Origin: Collinsella aerofaciens
GTDB taxonomy: Bacteria > Actinomycetota > Coriobacteriia > Coriobacteriales > Coriobacteriaceae
Assembly: GCF_018785265.1 (NCBI RefSeq)
Contig: NZ_WQPK01000024.1
Span: 24,638 to 88,637, forward strand
Direction of reading: 5' to 3'
Length of the DNA stretch: 64,000 bases
Shown: piece by piece, positions 27,287 to 40,843 of the stretch
Layout of the letters: each line of letters starts with the position of its first letter
Position numbering within the stretch: position 1 is the stretch's first letter
Made by a program: the position numbers and the translations under genes
Notes under the pieces: model-generated
Database searches by the model: none
Told to the model about the DNA's origin: nothing
What the model saw: only the letters and a program-made list of their open reading frames with translations

Positions 27287-28678
27287 ATGGCATATGACGA
27301 AAGGGAGATGGGGCTGACGGTTGAGGACCGCGGTTCCAAATTGGGTCTCCCTCAAAACCAAGATGCAGAGGCCAACGTACTGGCCGCCATGCTGCTGTCG
27401 CCCGAGGTGGTCGAGGAGGCCCAGGTCGAGCTGCAGCCCGATGACTTCTACCGGCCCATTCATAAGACCATCTACACCGCGATGGTCGATATGTACAACA
27501 GCCGCATTCCCATCGACTCTATCTCGCTGATCGATTACCTGCGCAGCATTAACAAGCTTGATGCCGTGGGCGGCGAGGCCTACATTTTGGAGCTGATGGG
27601 TCAGACCCTGTCGCTCGTGAACTGGCAGCACCATGCCGCCATCGTCCGTCGCGACTCGATGCTGCGCGAGCTGATCGGTGCCACCAACGAGATCAACGCG
27701 CTGGCCTACAACGCCCCTACCGACACCAAAGAGGTCGTGGAGCTGGCCGAGAGCAAGCTGCTCAAGGTCACGGCGCGCGAGGTCAAGTCGAGCTATAAGA
27801 CACTGACCGAGTTTATGGTCGAGGCCTATAACGAGGCCGAGGAAGTGTGTAAGGCCGGCGGACAGGCCGCTGGCGTGCCCACCGGCTTCCCGTCGCTCGA
27901 CCGCATGCTTATGGGTTTCCGCGAGGGCCAGCTCATCATTATCGGCGCCCGCCCTGCCGTGGGTAAGACGTCGTTCGCTCTGAACCTAGCGCTCAACGCC
28001 GCCGCTGCGGGCTATACCGTCGGCTTCTTTTCGCTGGAGATGTCGGGCAAGGAAATTGCCCAGCGCCTGATTTGCGCCTACGCCATGATTTCAATCAGCG
28101 ACTTCCGTACGGGCCGCATTAGTCCCGAACAGTGGGCCAATATCAACGAGGCCACGCAGACCTTGTCTAAGCTCGACATTCTGATTGACGATACGCCCGG
28201 CACCACGGTGACCGAGATTCGCGCCAAGAGCCGCCGCATGCTCCACAACAAGGAGAAGGCCATCATTATCCTGGACTACCTGCAGCTGGTGAGTCCTCCG
28301 CCGGGACGTCGCTCCGAGAGCCGTACCGTCGAGGTCTCCGAGATGTCGCGTGGTTTAAAGATCATGGCCAAGGAGCTCAAGATTCCGTTAATCGCGCTAT
28401 CGCAGCTGTCGCGTCAGGTTGAGTCCCGTACCGGCAAGCGCCCGCAGCTGTCCGACCTGCGTGAATCGGGCTCCATCGAGCAGGACGCCGACATCGTTAT
28501 GTTCTTGGATCGCTCCGCTGATGAGGCCGAGGCCTCGCGTGACGATCGACCCGACGAGGGCGTTACGCGTATCGTCGTGGCCAAGAACCGTTCGGGCCCG
28601 ATCGGTGACGTCGACCTGATGTTCCTGCCGGCATCCACCAAGTTCTATGAGCTTGATGGGGCGCATACCGAGGAGTAG
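27287..28678 (+). CDS. dnaB: Replicative DNA helicase DnaB
   Basis: DnaB is the hexameric helicase of the replication fork. The 463-residue protein has the N-terminal helical domain (LPQNQDAEANVLAAMLL, DDFYRPIHK), Walker A GARPAVGKTSFALN, FFSLEMSGKEIAQRL, Walker B IIILDYLQL, LSQLSRQVESR and DLRESGSIEQDADIV. The ATG at 27287 has TGAGGA 6 bases upstream; ATGs at 27275 and 27284 are in frame but less well placed. No intein is present. The likely loader DciA is encoded at 11409-11972. Confidence 0.96.
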   Translation: MAYDEREMGLTVEDRGSKLGLPQNQDAEANVLAAMLLSPEVVEEAQVELQPDDFYRPIHKTIYTAMVDMYNSRIPIDSISLIDYLRSINKLDAVGGEAYILELMGQTLSLVNWQHHAAIVRRDSMLRELIGATNEINALAYNAPTDTKEVVELAESKLLKVTAREVKSSYKTLTEFMVEAYNEAEEVCKAGGQAAGVPTGFPSLDRMLMGFREGQLIIIGARPAVGKTSFALNLALNAAAAGYTVGFFSLEMSGKEIAQRLICAYAMISISDFRTGRISPEQWANINEATQTLSKLDILIDDTPGTTVTEIRAKSRRMLHNKEKAIIILDYLQLVSPPPGRRSESRTVEVSEMSRGLKIMAKELKIPLIALSQLSRQVESRTGKRPQLSDLRESGSIEQDADIVMFLDRSADEAEASRDDRPDEGVTRIVVAKNRSGPIGDVDLMFLPASTKFYELDGAHTEE

Positions 28679-28762
28679 GACAGGCGCCCGTTGCACGGGT
28701 ATACTGGGAATGTTTTGTGCTTCTGCGTGCCGGCGTGGCGCGTAGACAGTCCATGAATGTAA

Positions 28763-30058
<1,296 letters not shown>

Positions 30059-30080
30059 TCGGCACTATTCGGTTATTGCG

Positions 30081-30122
30081 ATATACCCCTTTGCAGCCCA
30101 GGCGGGCGGCCGAGGGGTATAT
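30081..30122 (+). terminator. Hairpin between purA and purD
   Basis: A perfect 10-bp stem (30081-30090 with 30113-30122) has a 22-nt GC-rich loop and a T-rich tail. It is a probable terminator of purA. Confidence 0.6.
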
Positions 30123-30179
30123 TTGCTTTGTAATGGGTCCGCATGGTTGGCGGGCCGTTCATCCATAGAGGAGGCACCC

Positions 30180-31484
30180 TTGAAGGCGGACACTCAAACC
30201 ATCGACATCCTGTTGTTGGGCAGCGGCGGCCGCGAGCATGCTCTGGCAGCAAAGCTCGCAGCATCACCGCGCGCCGGCAAGCTCTACATTGCACCGGGTA
30301 ACGGCGGCACCGCGAGCTGCGGCGAGAACGTGGTTCTCGACGATTGTGATCCTGCGGCCGTGGCGGCGTTTGCCCAGAGCCACGGATGCGGACTCGTGGT
30401 AATTGGCCCCGAGGCTCCGCTCGTGGCAGGCGTGGCCGACGCCGTGCGCGCGGCGGGTATTCCCTGCTTTGGCCCGGGTGCCGAGGGCGCCCAGATGGAG
30501 GGCTCTAAGCTGTTCTCCAAGCAGCTCATGGAGCGTGCCGGCATTCCGACGGCCGCCTACGGCTCGTTTACTGACGAGGCTTCGGCCCTCGCCTATGTGC
30601 GCGAGCAGGGCGCCCCACTGGTCGTGAAGGCTGACGGCCTGGCTGCAGGCAAGGGCGTTATCGTGGCGACTGAGCTTGCGCAGGCCGAGGAAGCCGTGCG
30701 TGAGTGTTTTGGCGGCACCTTTGGCGATGCCGGCAACACCGTTGTCATTGAGGAAATGCTGGTTGGCCCCGAGTGCTCGCTGCTGGCCTTTACCGACGGC
30801 AAGACCGTGCGTCCTATGGCCACCTCGCAGGATCACAAGCGTGCACTCGAGGGCGACAAGGGCCCCAACACCGGTGGTATGGGCGTCTATAGCCCGGTGC
30901 CCATCGTGACCGACGAGGAGCACGCCACCATGGTGAAGGTCATGGAGCAGACCGTGGCCGAGCTCGCCGCCGAGGGCATCGACTACCGCGGCTGCCTGTA
31001 CGGCGGCTTTATGCTTACCCCCGCCGGCCCCAAGGTGCTGGAGTTCAACGCCCGCTTTGGCGACCCCGAGACGCAGGTCGTGCTGCCGCGCCTCAAGAAC
31101 GACCTGGTCGAGGTCATGCTGGCTTGTGCCAACTGCGAGCTCGATCAGATTGAACTCGACTGGCGTGACGAGTGGGCCGTGGCTGTTGTCCTGACGAGCG
31201 CGGGCTACCCCGGCAGCTACGAGAAGGGCAAAGTCATCACCGGCATCGCCGACGCCGAGGCCATGGAGAACGTGACCGTGTACCATGCCGGCACCGCCGT
31301 GGTGGACGGTCAACTCGTGACCAACGGTGGCCGCGTGCTTGCCGTGACCGCGCTGGGCGACACGTTCGAGAACGCTCGCAACCTTGCCTACGAGGCCTGC
31401 GAGAAGATTGATTTTGAGGGCAAGACCCTGCGTCATGACATCGGTCTGCGCGCGCTGCGTGGCCGCGACGCCTGGGATGCCTAA
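30180..31484 (+). CDS. purD: Phosphoribosylamine-glycine ligase
   Basis: PurD joins 5-phosphoribosylamine and glycine to give GAR in purine synthesis. The 434-residue protein starts with [13 protein letters not shown] and has the ATP-grasp pieces [34 protein letters not shown] and [12 protein letters not shown]. The TTG at 30180 is chosen because GAGGAGG lies 6 bases upstream and it gives the normal N-terminus; the frame is open much further upstream. It is followed 21 bases later by the NUDIX gene. Confidence 0.96.
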   Translation: MKADTQTIDILLLGSGGREHALAAKLAASPRAGKLYIAPGNGGTASCGENVVLDDCDPAAVAAFAQSHGCGLVVIGPEAPLVAGVADAVRAAGIPCFGPGAEGAQMEGSKLFSKQLMERAGIPTAAYGSFTDEASALAYVREQGAPLVVKADGLAAGKGVIVATELAQAEEAVRECFGGTFGDAGNTVVIEEMLVGPECSLLAFTDGKTVRPMATSQDHKRALEGDKGPNTGGMGVYSPVPIVTDEEHATMVKVMEQTVAELAAEGIDYRGCLYGGFMLTPAGPKVLEFNARFGDPETQVVLPRLKNDLVEVMLACANCELDQIELDWRDEWAVAVVLTSAGYPGSYEKGKVITGIADAEAMENVTVYHAGTAVVDGQLVTNGGRVLAVTALGDTFENARNLAYEACEKIDFEGKTLRHDIGLRALRGRDAWDA

Positions 31485-31505
31485 AGTCCGAGAGGAATGA
31501 GACGG

Positions 31506-32201
31506 ATGGACGAGAAGAACGAAGAGCTCGTGGATGCGCAGATCGTCGAAGAGGACAGCCGCATGTATGGGCACGCCGAGGGCGAGCCTGGTGGCGAGGT
31601 CGCTGACGAGCCGGCGCTGGTGCTGGGCGACGACGACCCGCACGATGCCGAGCTGCACGAGAAGATTCTTTCGGAGGAGTGCGCCTGGAAGGGCAAGATC
31701 CTCGACGTCCACCGTCTTGAGGTTGAACTGCCCAATGGTCACCGCTCCGCCCGCGATATCGTTCGCCATCCGGGTGCGGCGGCCGTTGTGGCACTGACCG
31801 AGAGCGGCAAGATCGTACTGGTGCGTCAGTACCGCACCGCCATCGACCGCGTGACGGTCGAGATTCCCGCCGGCAAGCTCGATCCAGGCGAGGACCCGCT
31901 CGATTGCGCCAAGCGCGAGCTGCACGAGGAGACGGGCTTTAGGGCTGGTCGCATTCGCTTTTTGACGTCGATTGTCACGTCCTGCGGCTTCTGTGATGAG
32001 ATCATTCACATCTACCTGGCCACCAAGCTCGAGTTCGATGCACCCAACCCCGATGATGATGAGTTTGTCAACGTTGATCTGGTGCCGCTGCACGAGCTGA
32101 TTGACGCCGTGCTCGACGGCAAGATCGAAGATGCCAAGACCGTCGTGGGCGCCTTGGCCTGCGATAGCATCGCGCACCGCTTGGGCGGAGCCGATCTTTA
32201 A
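31506..32201 (+). CDS. NUDIX hydrolase, ADP-ribose pyrophosphatase type
   Basis: The 231-residue protein carries a full Nudix box GKLDPGEDPLDCAKRELHEE followed by TGF. The upstream GHRSARDIVRHPGAAAVVAL and VRQYRTAIDRVTVEIPAG match ADP-ribose pyrophosphatases (NudF type). The N-terminal ~50 residues are acidic and not part of the domain. The ATG at 31506 is chosen by spacing from GAGG; the ATG at 31497 is too close. Probable role: hydrolysis of ADP-ribose to AMP and ribose-5-phosphate; substrate not proven. Likely co-transcribed with purD. Confidence 0.85.
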   Translation: MDEKNEELVDAQIVEEDSRMYGHAEGEPGGEVADEPALVLGDDDPHDAELHEKILSEECAWKGKILDVHRLEVELPNGHRSARDIVRHPGAAAVVALTESGKIVLVRQYRTAIDRVTVEIPAGKLDPGEDPLDCAKRELHEETGFRAGRIRFLTSIVTSCGFCDEIIHIYLATKLEFDAPNPDDDEFVNVDLVPLHELIDAVLDGKIEDAKTVVGALACDSIAHRLGGADL

Positions 32202-32212
32202 CGAGTGGGGAT

Positions 32213-32253
32213 AGCCCTGGGACAAGTGGTACTGATTGCTTTGTCCCAGGGCC
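32213..32253. terminator. Hairpin after the NUDIX gene
   Basis: A perfect 12-bp stem (32214-32225 with 32241-32252) has a 15-nt loop but no T-run. It is a possible terminator or RNA-stabilising structure. Confidence 0.5.
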
Positions 32254-32283
32254 TTACATTGCTGATATTTCTTTGAGGATCAC

Positions 32284-34056
32284 ATGCTGAAGAGGTTTCT
32301 TTCGTATTACGAGCCCCAGATGGGGCTTTTTGTTGCCGATACTGTTTGCGCCCTGGTGCTTGCCGCCATCGACCTGGCGTTTCCTATTATTCTGCGCAAT
32401 CTGACTGGTGGGCTCTTTACCCAGGGTCAGGCTGCTATTATGCAGGCGCTCGGTATGATCGCGGTTGGTCTGGTGCTGATGTATGCCATCCGTTGCGCCT
32501 GTCGCTACTTTGTGAGTTACTGGGGCCACGTGATGGGCGCGCGCATGGAGTCCAAGATGCGCGAGGACCTGTTCGATCAGTACGAGCGCTTTAGCTTTGC
32601 GTACTTCGATCGCAACAGCTCGGGTGACATGATGAGCCGCGTGGTCAACGACCTGTTCGATATCTGCGAGGCGGCACACCACGTGCCCGAGTGGATAATC
32701 ATCTGCGGTATCGAGATTATCGGCTCGTTTGTGATCCTCTTTACCATCGCTCCGGTGCTGGCGCTTGCCATGGCCGTGGTGACGGCGGTGTTTGCGGTCA
32801 TCATGTTTTGGCAGAACATGCGCATGCGCGAGGTCTTTAGCGACAACCGCAAAAAGATCAGCGGTATTAATGCTCAGCTGCAGGATTCGCTGGCTGGCAT
32901 GCGCGTGGTCAAGAGTTTTGCGAACGAGGAAGCTGAGCGCTCCAAGTTCCGAGCCTCTAACGACCGCTATCTTTCGTCCAAGGAGAATATGTATCATGCC
33001 ATGGGCATCTATACTGCGACGTATGGCCTGCTCTCGGGCGTGCTGTACGTGATCGTGGTGCTGCTGGGCGGCTGGCTGGTCGCCCAGGGGCAGCTGCAGG
33101 CGGTCGATATGGCGACCTTCGCGCTCTATATTTCGCTGTTCTGCACGCCGCTCGAGACGCTCGTCAATTCGGCCGAAACGTATCAGAAGGCCATCGCCGG
33201 CTTTAAGCGCATGGACGAGGTGCTTTCGACCGCCCCGGATATCCAGGATAAGCCGGATGCCGCGGACCTGCAGGTGACGGCAGGCGCGGTTGAATATAGC
33301 GACGTGTGCTTTAGCTACGAGGATGTTGAGTTGGGCGAGGGCGGCGCCGACGGACGCCCTGTTATCGACCATATGAATCTGTCCATCAAGCCCGGACAGA
33401 CCATTGCCCTGGTTGGCCCCTCGGGCGGCGGCAAGTCTACGACTTGTTCGCTGCTGCCGCGCTTTTACGACGTGGCGGACGGATCCATCAGCATCGACGG
33501 CCAGGACGTGCGCGACGTGACGCAACAGAGTCTGCGCCGCGCCATTGGCCTGGTGCAGCAGGATGTCTATCTGTTTGACGGTACGATTGGCGAGAACATC
33601 GCCTACGGCAAGTCGGGCGCCACGGCAGAAGGGATCGCCGAGGCGGCCCGCCGCGCCAATATCGATACCTTTATCGAGTCGCTTCCGCAAGGCTACGACA
33701 CCGTGGTGGGCGAGCGCGGCAGCCGTCTTTCGGGTGGTCAAAAGCAGCGTGTCGCCATTGCGCGCGTGTTTCTCAAGAATCCCAAGATCCTTATTTTGGA
33801 TGAGGCGACGAGTGCTCTGGATAACGAGAGCGAGGAAGCGGTACAGGAGTCGCTCGAAGAGCTGGCGCGCGGCCGCACCACGATTATCATCGCCCACCGT
33901 CTCTCGACTATTAAGCATGCTGACGAGATTGCGACCGTTGAGCATGGTCGCGTTGTGGAACGTGGCACGCACGAGGAGCTTCTCGCCCGTGGCGGCACCT
34001 ATGCCCGTTACTATCGAATGCAGTTCGAAGGTGCGCGTGCGCACGAGCTCGACTGA
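32284..34056 (+). CDS. ABC exporter, fused membrane and ATPase domains
   Basis: The 590-residue half-transporter has a six-helix membrane domain (about 15-310; the GGLFTQGQAAIMQALGMI to GGWLVAQGQLQAVDMATF region). The nucleotide-binding domain has Walker A GPSGGGKST, Q-loop VQQDVYLFDGTIGENI, signature LSGGQKQRVAIAR, Walker B ILILDEATSALD and H-loop AHRLSTI. The architecture is that of lipid/multidrug exporters (MsbA/BmrA-like). It works as a homodimer or with another half; no second half is adjacent. Substrate cannot be told from sequence. Confidence 0.93.
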   Translation: MLKRFLSYYEPQMGLFVADTVCALVLAAIDLAFPIILRNLTGGLFTQGQAAIMQALGMIAVGLVLMYAIRCACRYFVSYWGHVMGARMESKMREDLFDQYERFSFAYFDRNSSGDMMSRVVNDLFDICEAAHHVPEWIIICGIEIIGSFVILFTIAPVLALAMAVVTAVFAVIMFWQNMRMREVFSDNRKKISGINAQLQDSLAGMRVVKSFANEEAERSKFRASNDRYLSSKENMYHAMGIYTATYGLLSGVLYVIVVLLGGWLVAQGQLQAVDMATFALYISLFCTPLETLVNSAETYQKAIAGFKRMDEVLSTAPDIQDKPDAADLQVTAGAVEYSDVCFSYEDVELGEGGADGRPVIDHMNLSIKPGQTIALVGPSGGGKSTTCSLLPRFYDVADGSISIDGQDVRDVTQQSLRRAIGLVQQDVYLFDGTIGENIAYGKSGATAEGIAEAARRANIDTFIESLPQGYDTVVGERGSRLSGGQKQRVAIARVFLKNPKILILDEATSALDNESEEAVQESLEELARGRTTIIIAHRLSTIKHADEIATVEHGRVVERGTHEELLARGGTYARYYRMQFEGARAHELD

Positions 34057-34075
34057 TTGATACGACAGGAAGTTT

Positions 34076-35035
34076 ATGGCTGACAAGAACCCTTTGACTC
34101 CGGAAGAAGTGACGGAGTTATTCTCCGAAATCGATGCATCCGGCGTCTTGGATCCTACGCTCGCCAAAAAGCGTACCGAGCGCATGCGCGAGAAAGAGGC
34201 TGCCGTCAAGCGCGGTGACAAGGCGACGCTGGCGCGGCTGCGCAGCGAGGATCGCGCGAGCCAGGCAAAACATATCGACCCACTGTCCGAGGACGATCCT
34301 TCGGGCTCGCAGGTGAGCCATACCATTACGAAGACTGCCATGGTCGTGGTTATCGGCATCTTGGTGCTGATCGTGGGCATGCAGATTGGCTACGGCGTGA
34401 TGCGCCGTCTGAATACCGCCAATCTGTCCGAGAGCGTTTCGGTCGATACCGTTTCTACAGCACTCAAGGGTGGACTCGAGTGGGGCAACGGCTTTACGCA
34501 GTTCCCGCTCGACTTTACCGTCGATGAAGCCGATGAACGTACGGGCACGGTCGAGGTAACGGTGTTGGACACATCATCTGCCAACGAGCTCGAGCTGCTG
34601 TCCAACGGGCAGATTCAGGCTGCGGCGCTTGCGACCAACGCGTTGCTCAACGATAAGATCGACCGCGTGGTGTATAACGTGCACGCCTATATCGACGAGG
34701 ACAGCAAGATCCAGCACGACTCTTTCTTTGGCATGTTTCCCGCACGGGGCCATCAGAGCGCCATTCTGACGTTCGTGTGGACCAAGAGCTCATCGACCGC
34801 TACGAACATCGACTGGAAGATGCATATCGTGAGCATGGACGACACGATTGCCGAGCGCATTCAAAAGCAGGTGAACTCGGTGTCGTCGCTGATTGAGGAT
34901 CCGTCGGTGAGCCAGACCAAGATTGACGAGGAAAAGGCCGAACGTGACCTGGAGCATCGTCTGCATGGCCGCGAGATCTTCCGCGGTGGCAAGCCCGACC
35001 GCACGCCGTCCGATCTGCTGGAGCAGGACAAATAA
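34076..35035 (+). CDS. Single-pass membrane protein of unknown function
   Basis: Unrecognised 319-residue protein. Residues about 1-80 are charged and probably cytoplasmic. One membrane segment follows (about 85-108, TAMVVVIGILVLIVGMQIGYGV), then a ~200-residue extracytoplasmic domain (LEWGNGFTQFPLDFTVDEAD, AYIDEDSKIQHDSFFG, ILTFVWTKSSSTATNIDWKM). AGGAAG precedes the ATG. It lies 19 bases after the ABC exporter, so the two may share a transcript, and it may be an accessory protein of that exporter; this is inference from position. Confidence 0.7.
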   Translation: MADKNPLTPEEVTELFSEIDASGVLDPTLAKKRTERMREKEAAVKRGDKATLARLRSEDRASQAKHIDPLSEDDPSGSQVSHTITKTAMVVVIGILVLIVGMQIGYGVMRRLNTANLSESVSVDTVSTALKGGLEWGNGFTQFPLDFTVDEADERTGTVEVTVLDTSSANELELLSNGQIQAAALATNALLNDKIDRVVYNVHAYIDEDSKIQHDSFFGMFPARGHQSAILTFVWTKSSSTATNIDWKMHIVSMDDTIAERIQKQVNSVSSLIEDPSVSQTKIDEEKAERDLEHRLHGREIFRGGKPDRTPSDLLEQDK

Positions 35036-35041
35036 GACGCC

Positions 35042-35082
35042 ATCATCCCGCGTGAGTTACAGGCCCACGCGGGATGATTTTT
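35042..35082 (+). terminator. Terminator after the ABC/membrane protein unit
   Basis: A perfect 13-bp stem (35042-35054 with 35066-35078) ends in a T-run. It immediately precedes a long inverted repeat. Confidence 0.85.
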
Positions 35083-35176
35083 CTGGGACGGGGATTAAAT
35101 AATCATTCTGTTGTGTATGCAGTTGGCGACAAAGCCCTGCTCTCAGAATGATTTTTTAATCCCCGTCCCAGAAAAA
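35078..35176. repeat. Long inverted repeat with 33-bp arms upstream of carA
   Basis: Arms at 35078-35110 and 35144-35176 pair with a single mismatch; the centre is 33 bases. Arms include TGGGACGGGGATTAAAT. It is too long for an ordinary terminator and looks like a palindromic intergenic repeat. Confidence 0.85.
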
Positions 35177-35282
35177 TCATTATGCATAGAAAGTCATAAT
35201 TATCATTTCGTAAACATTTCGATGAAATTAACGCCATGAGGCATGCTTGCGGTTACAATACCGCGAGGCCTAACTACACACC

Positions 35283-35314
35283 TTTAAGCCGGTCCTGTGA
35301 GACCGGGAAGGAGA
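35283..35314 (+). promoter_or_regulatory. PyrR-binding RNA element overlapping the carA ribosome-binding site
   Basis: The sequence TTTAAGCCGGTCCTGTGAG followed by ACCGGGAAGGAG has the pattern of the PyrR binding loop: a GTCCNGNGAG terminal part, a short stem CCGGTC/GACCGG and a downstream AAGGA. It lies directly on the carA Shine-Dalgarno AAGGAG. Binding of PyrR with UMP would therefore block translation, as described for mycobacterial PyrR sites. No pyrR gene is in the window. Confidence 0.7.
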
Positions 35315-35317
35315 ATT

Positions 35318-36823
35318 ATGGCGAACAACCATACCGCGGGCGCTGCCGCCCGCACCTTCGCGCCCAGCGAGCTTTGCCAGCGTATGCTGGCCAAAACCAG
35401 CAAGGGCACCTGCGGTCCCTGCATCCTGTATCTTGAGGATGGGACCATTTTTTATGGACGTGCATGCGGCGCTGAGGGCACCGCGACCGGCGAAGCCTGC
35501 TTCAATACCTCGCTCGAGGGCTACTTTGAGGTCATGACCGACCCGAGTTATGCCGGCCAAATCGTAACCATGACCTATCCGCAGATTGGCAACTACGGTA
35601 TCGACGAGACCGACGTCCAGTCGGCCTTCCCCGGCGACGCCGTGCGCCCTGCGAGCGCTCCGGCTATGCGCGGCATGATCGTTCGCGACATGTGCGCCAC
35701 GCCTTCTAACTGGCGCTCGGCCGTCAGCGTGCCGGAGTATCTGCGCGCCCACGGCATCGTCGCTATCGAGGGCGTCGACACCCGCGCTCTGGTACGCCAC
35801 CTGCGCGACAATGGTTCCAAGATGGGCATTATCTCGACCGAGATCTTCGACGTCGACGAGCTTGCCGAGCGTCTGGCCGCAGCGCCCACGCTGGTAGGCG
35901 AGAACCTGGTCAAGACCGTAAGTTGCCCCGCGCCTCATGAGTTTGTGGCTGCCGACCTGCCTGCCACGCATGACTTTGCACTTGCGGCTGCCGCTCCTGC
36001 CCGTCACAACGTGGTCGCCTACGACTGCGGTGTGAAGCGCGGCATTCTGGAGGGGCTGGTCCGCGCCGGCTGCGACCTTACCGTCGTGCCGTGGGACACG
36101 CCCGCGAGTGAGGTGCTCGACATGAATCCCGACGGCGTCTTTTTGTCCAATGGCCCCGGCGACCCCGACGCCGTGGTGGAGACCTACGAGCAGGTGCAGC
36201 AGCTGATCGGCAAGGTGCCGGTCTTTGGTATTTGTCTTGGTCACCAGATGATCAGCCTGGCCTGCGGCGCCCAGATGGAAAAGCTTAAGTTCGGTCACCG
36301 CGGTGGCAACCAGCCGGTTATGAACCTGGTAAGCCGCCGTGTGGAGATCACCGCGCAAAACCATGGCTTTGGCCTGCTGTTCCCCAGCTTGGGCAAGCTT
36401 GTCCCCGAGCTTTCCGGCGGCGAGACCGAGCATGCGGCCGATGGAGATCTGCGCGTCTGGGTGCGCCGCGGAATCGCGCCGGTCGTGATGAACGAGCGCT
36501 TTGGTCGCATTCGCCTGACGCACGTGAACCTCAACGACGGCACCGCCGAGGGCATCCAGCTGCTCGACGCACCGTGCTTCTCGGTCCAGTACCACCCCGA
36601 GGCCTCGCCTGGCCCCACCGATGCCCACTATCTCTTTACCGCCTTTACGCGACTCATGGACGGCGAGGAGAACTACCTGGACATCGACACCGCGAAGGAC
36701 CGCCTTGCCGGCTGGAACTTTGCCGACGATGGTTCCGCCGTTCTACCGAACGGCGGACCGGTCGACGCTGCGGCTGCATCTGGCACATCATCTTGCCGCT
36801 CTGCTTCGGACGCGCGGGCATAA
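35318..36823 (+). CDS. carA: Carbamoyl-phosphate synthase small (glutaminase) subunit, extended
   Basis: CarA hydrolyses glutamine and passes ammonia to CarB. The 501-residue protein has the N-terminal CarA fold (LYLEDGTIFYGRACGA, CFNTSLEGYFEVMTDPSYAGQIV) and a class I amidotransferase domain with the nucleophile C306 in FGICLGHQM and YHPEASPGP. It is longer than the usual ~360-390 residues: about 30 extra at the N-terminus, an insert near GGETEHAADGDLRVWVRRG, and about 60 after the amidotransferase domain ending in Ala/Ser-rich sequence. The ATG at 35318 is set by AAGGAG 4-5 bases upstream and by the PyrR element. carB follows 98 bases later. Confidence 0.93.
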   Translation: MANNHTAGAAARTFAPSELCQRMLAKTSKGTCGPCILYLEDGTIFYGRACGAEGTATGEACFNTSLEGYFEVMTDPSYAGQIVTMTYPQIGNYGIDETDVQSAFPGDAVRPASAPAMRGMIVRDMCATPSNWRSAVSVPEYLRAHGIVAIEGVDTRALVRHLRDNGSKMGIISTEIFDVDELAERLAAAPTLVGENLVKTVSCPAPHEFVAADLPATHDFALAAAAPARHNVVAYDCGVKRGILEGLVRAGCDLTVVPWDTPASEVLDMNPDGVFLSNGPGDPDAVVETYEQVQQLIGKVPVFGICLGHQMISLACGAQMEKLKFGHRGGNQPVMNLVSRRVEITAQNHGFGLLFPSLGKLVPELSGGETEHAADGDLRVWVRRGIAPVVMNERFGRIRLTHVNLNDGTAEGIQLLDAPCFSVQYHPEASPGPTDAHYLFTAFTRLMDGEENYLDIDTAKDRLAGWNFADDGSAVLPNGGPVDAAAASGTSSCRSASDARA

Positions 36824-36921
36824 GCCCAGCGCGCCCTCGCATCACGGCAACCTGATGCACCAGCTGCACCCTCGCTGACTTTTCCAAAACATTGAGTCAG
36901 CCTCTCTAGGAGGTTTTAAAC

Positions 36922-40236
<3,315 letters not shown>

Positions 40237-40248
40237 ATTGACCTGTCC

Positions 40249-40337
40249 GGCCGGGGCGGAGGGGGCCGAGTTTCCCCCTTCGCCCCGGCTGCAAGCAGAG
40301 TCGCTCAGTGGGAAACTCGGCCCCCTCCGCCCCGGCC
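40249..40337. repeat. Perfect 28-bp GC-rich inverted repeat after carB
   Basis: Arms 40249-40276 and 40310-40337 are exact reverse complements around a 33-base centre. It begins 13 bases after the carB stop. Confidence 0.9.
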
Positions 40338-40437
40338 TGCGGTGACTCGGCTGCACCGTGTGCTGCCGAAGGGGCTTTGCGCGATGACTAGGGCTGGATA
40401 AAAAAGAGAGTGTGGGCAGAGCCCACGTTTTGTATGG

Positions 40438-40475
40438 GGTCCTCCGGTGAATTGCATTCACCGGAGGACCTTTTT
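40438..40475 (+). terminator. carAB terminator
   Basis: A perfect 15-bp stem (40438-40452 with 40456-40470) has a 3-nt loop and T5. Confidence 0.92.
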
Positions 40476-40496
40476 GTGGCTGGCTGAGAGTGCCGC

Positions 40497-40699
40497 TGGA
40501 CAGTTAGTTCAGATTTGTATTTTTGTGAGGGTGGAAAAGGCCGATTTGAGCTCAAATGAGCCGTTCTTGGCGGTCTGATGCGACAAGGATGCGCAGTCAG
40601 GAATGAGAAAAGGGCGTCATTGGGTCTAAAACGGCTTCAAAACGATACGTTTGCACGTAAGGACCCGGCCAAAAAATACAAATCTGAACTAACTGTCCA
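40497..40699. mobile_element. MITE-like element with perfect 28-bp terminal inverted repeats
   Basis: The ends 40497-40524 and 40672-40699 are perfect reverse complements, beginning TGGACAGTTAGTTCAGATTT. They enclose 147 bp without a gene, including the palindrome ATTTGAGCTCAAAT. No clear target-site duplication was seen in the few flanking bases. It could be a non-autonomous transposon or a long-palindrome repeat. Confidence 0.65.
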
Positions 40700-40732
40700 C
40701 CACCCTCCGTCAACCTCTCATTCCAAACCAAA

Positions 40733-40838
40733 TCAGCCAACGTACGTCATAGCAATCTCCGGTAGGTCGCAGGACGGCGGTCGAGCTTTTCTCTCGGGAA
40801 ACTTCGCGAAGCCCAGTTCCCGAGGGAAAGGTATGGTC
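40733..40838 (+). repeat. Head-plus-hairpin element, copy 1
   Basis: A 41-nt head (40733-40773) is shared with 47616-47656 with two differences. A hairpin follows whose stem (CTCGGGAA / TTCCCGAG) differs completely from copy 2, while the loop ACTTCGCGAAGC (40801-40812) matches the copy 2 loop except for one base. Confidence 0.75.
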
Positions 40839-40843
40839 TGTGT

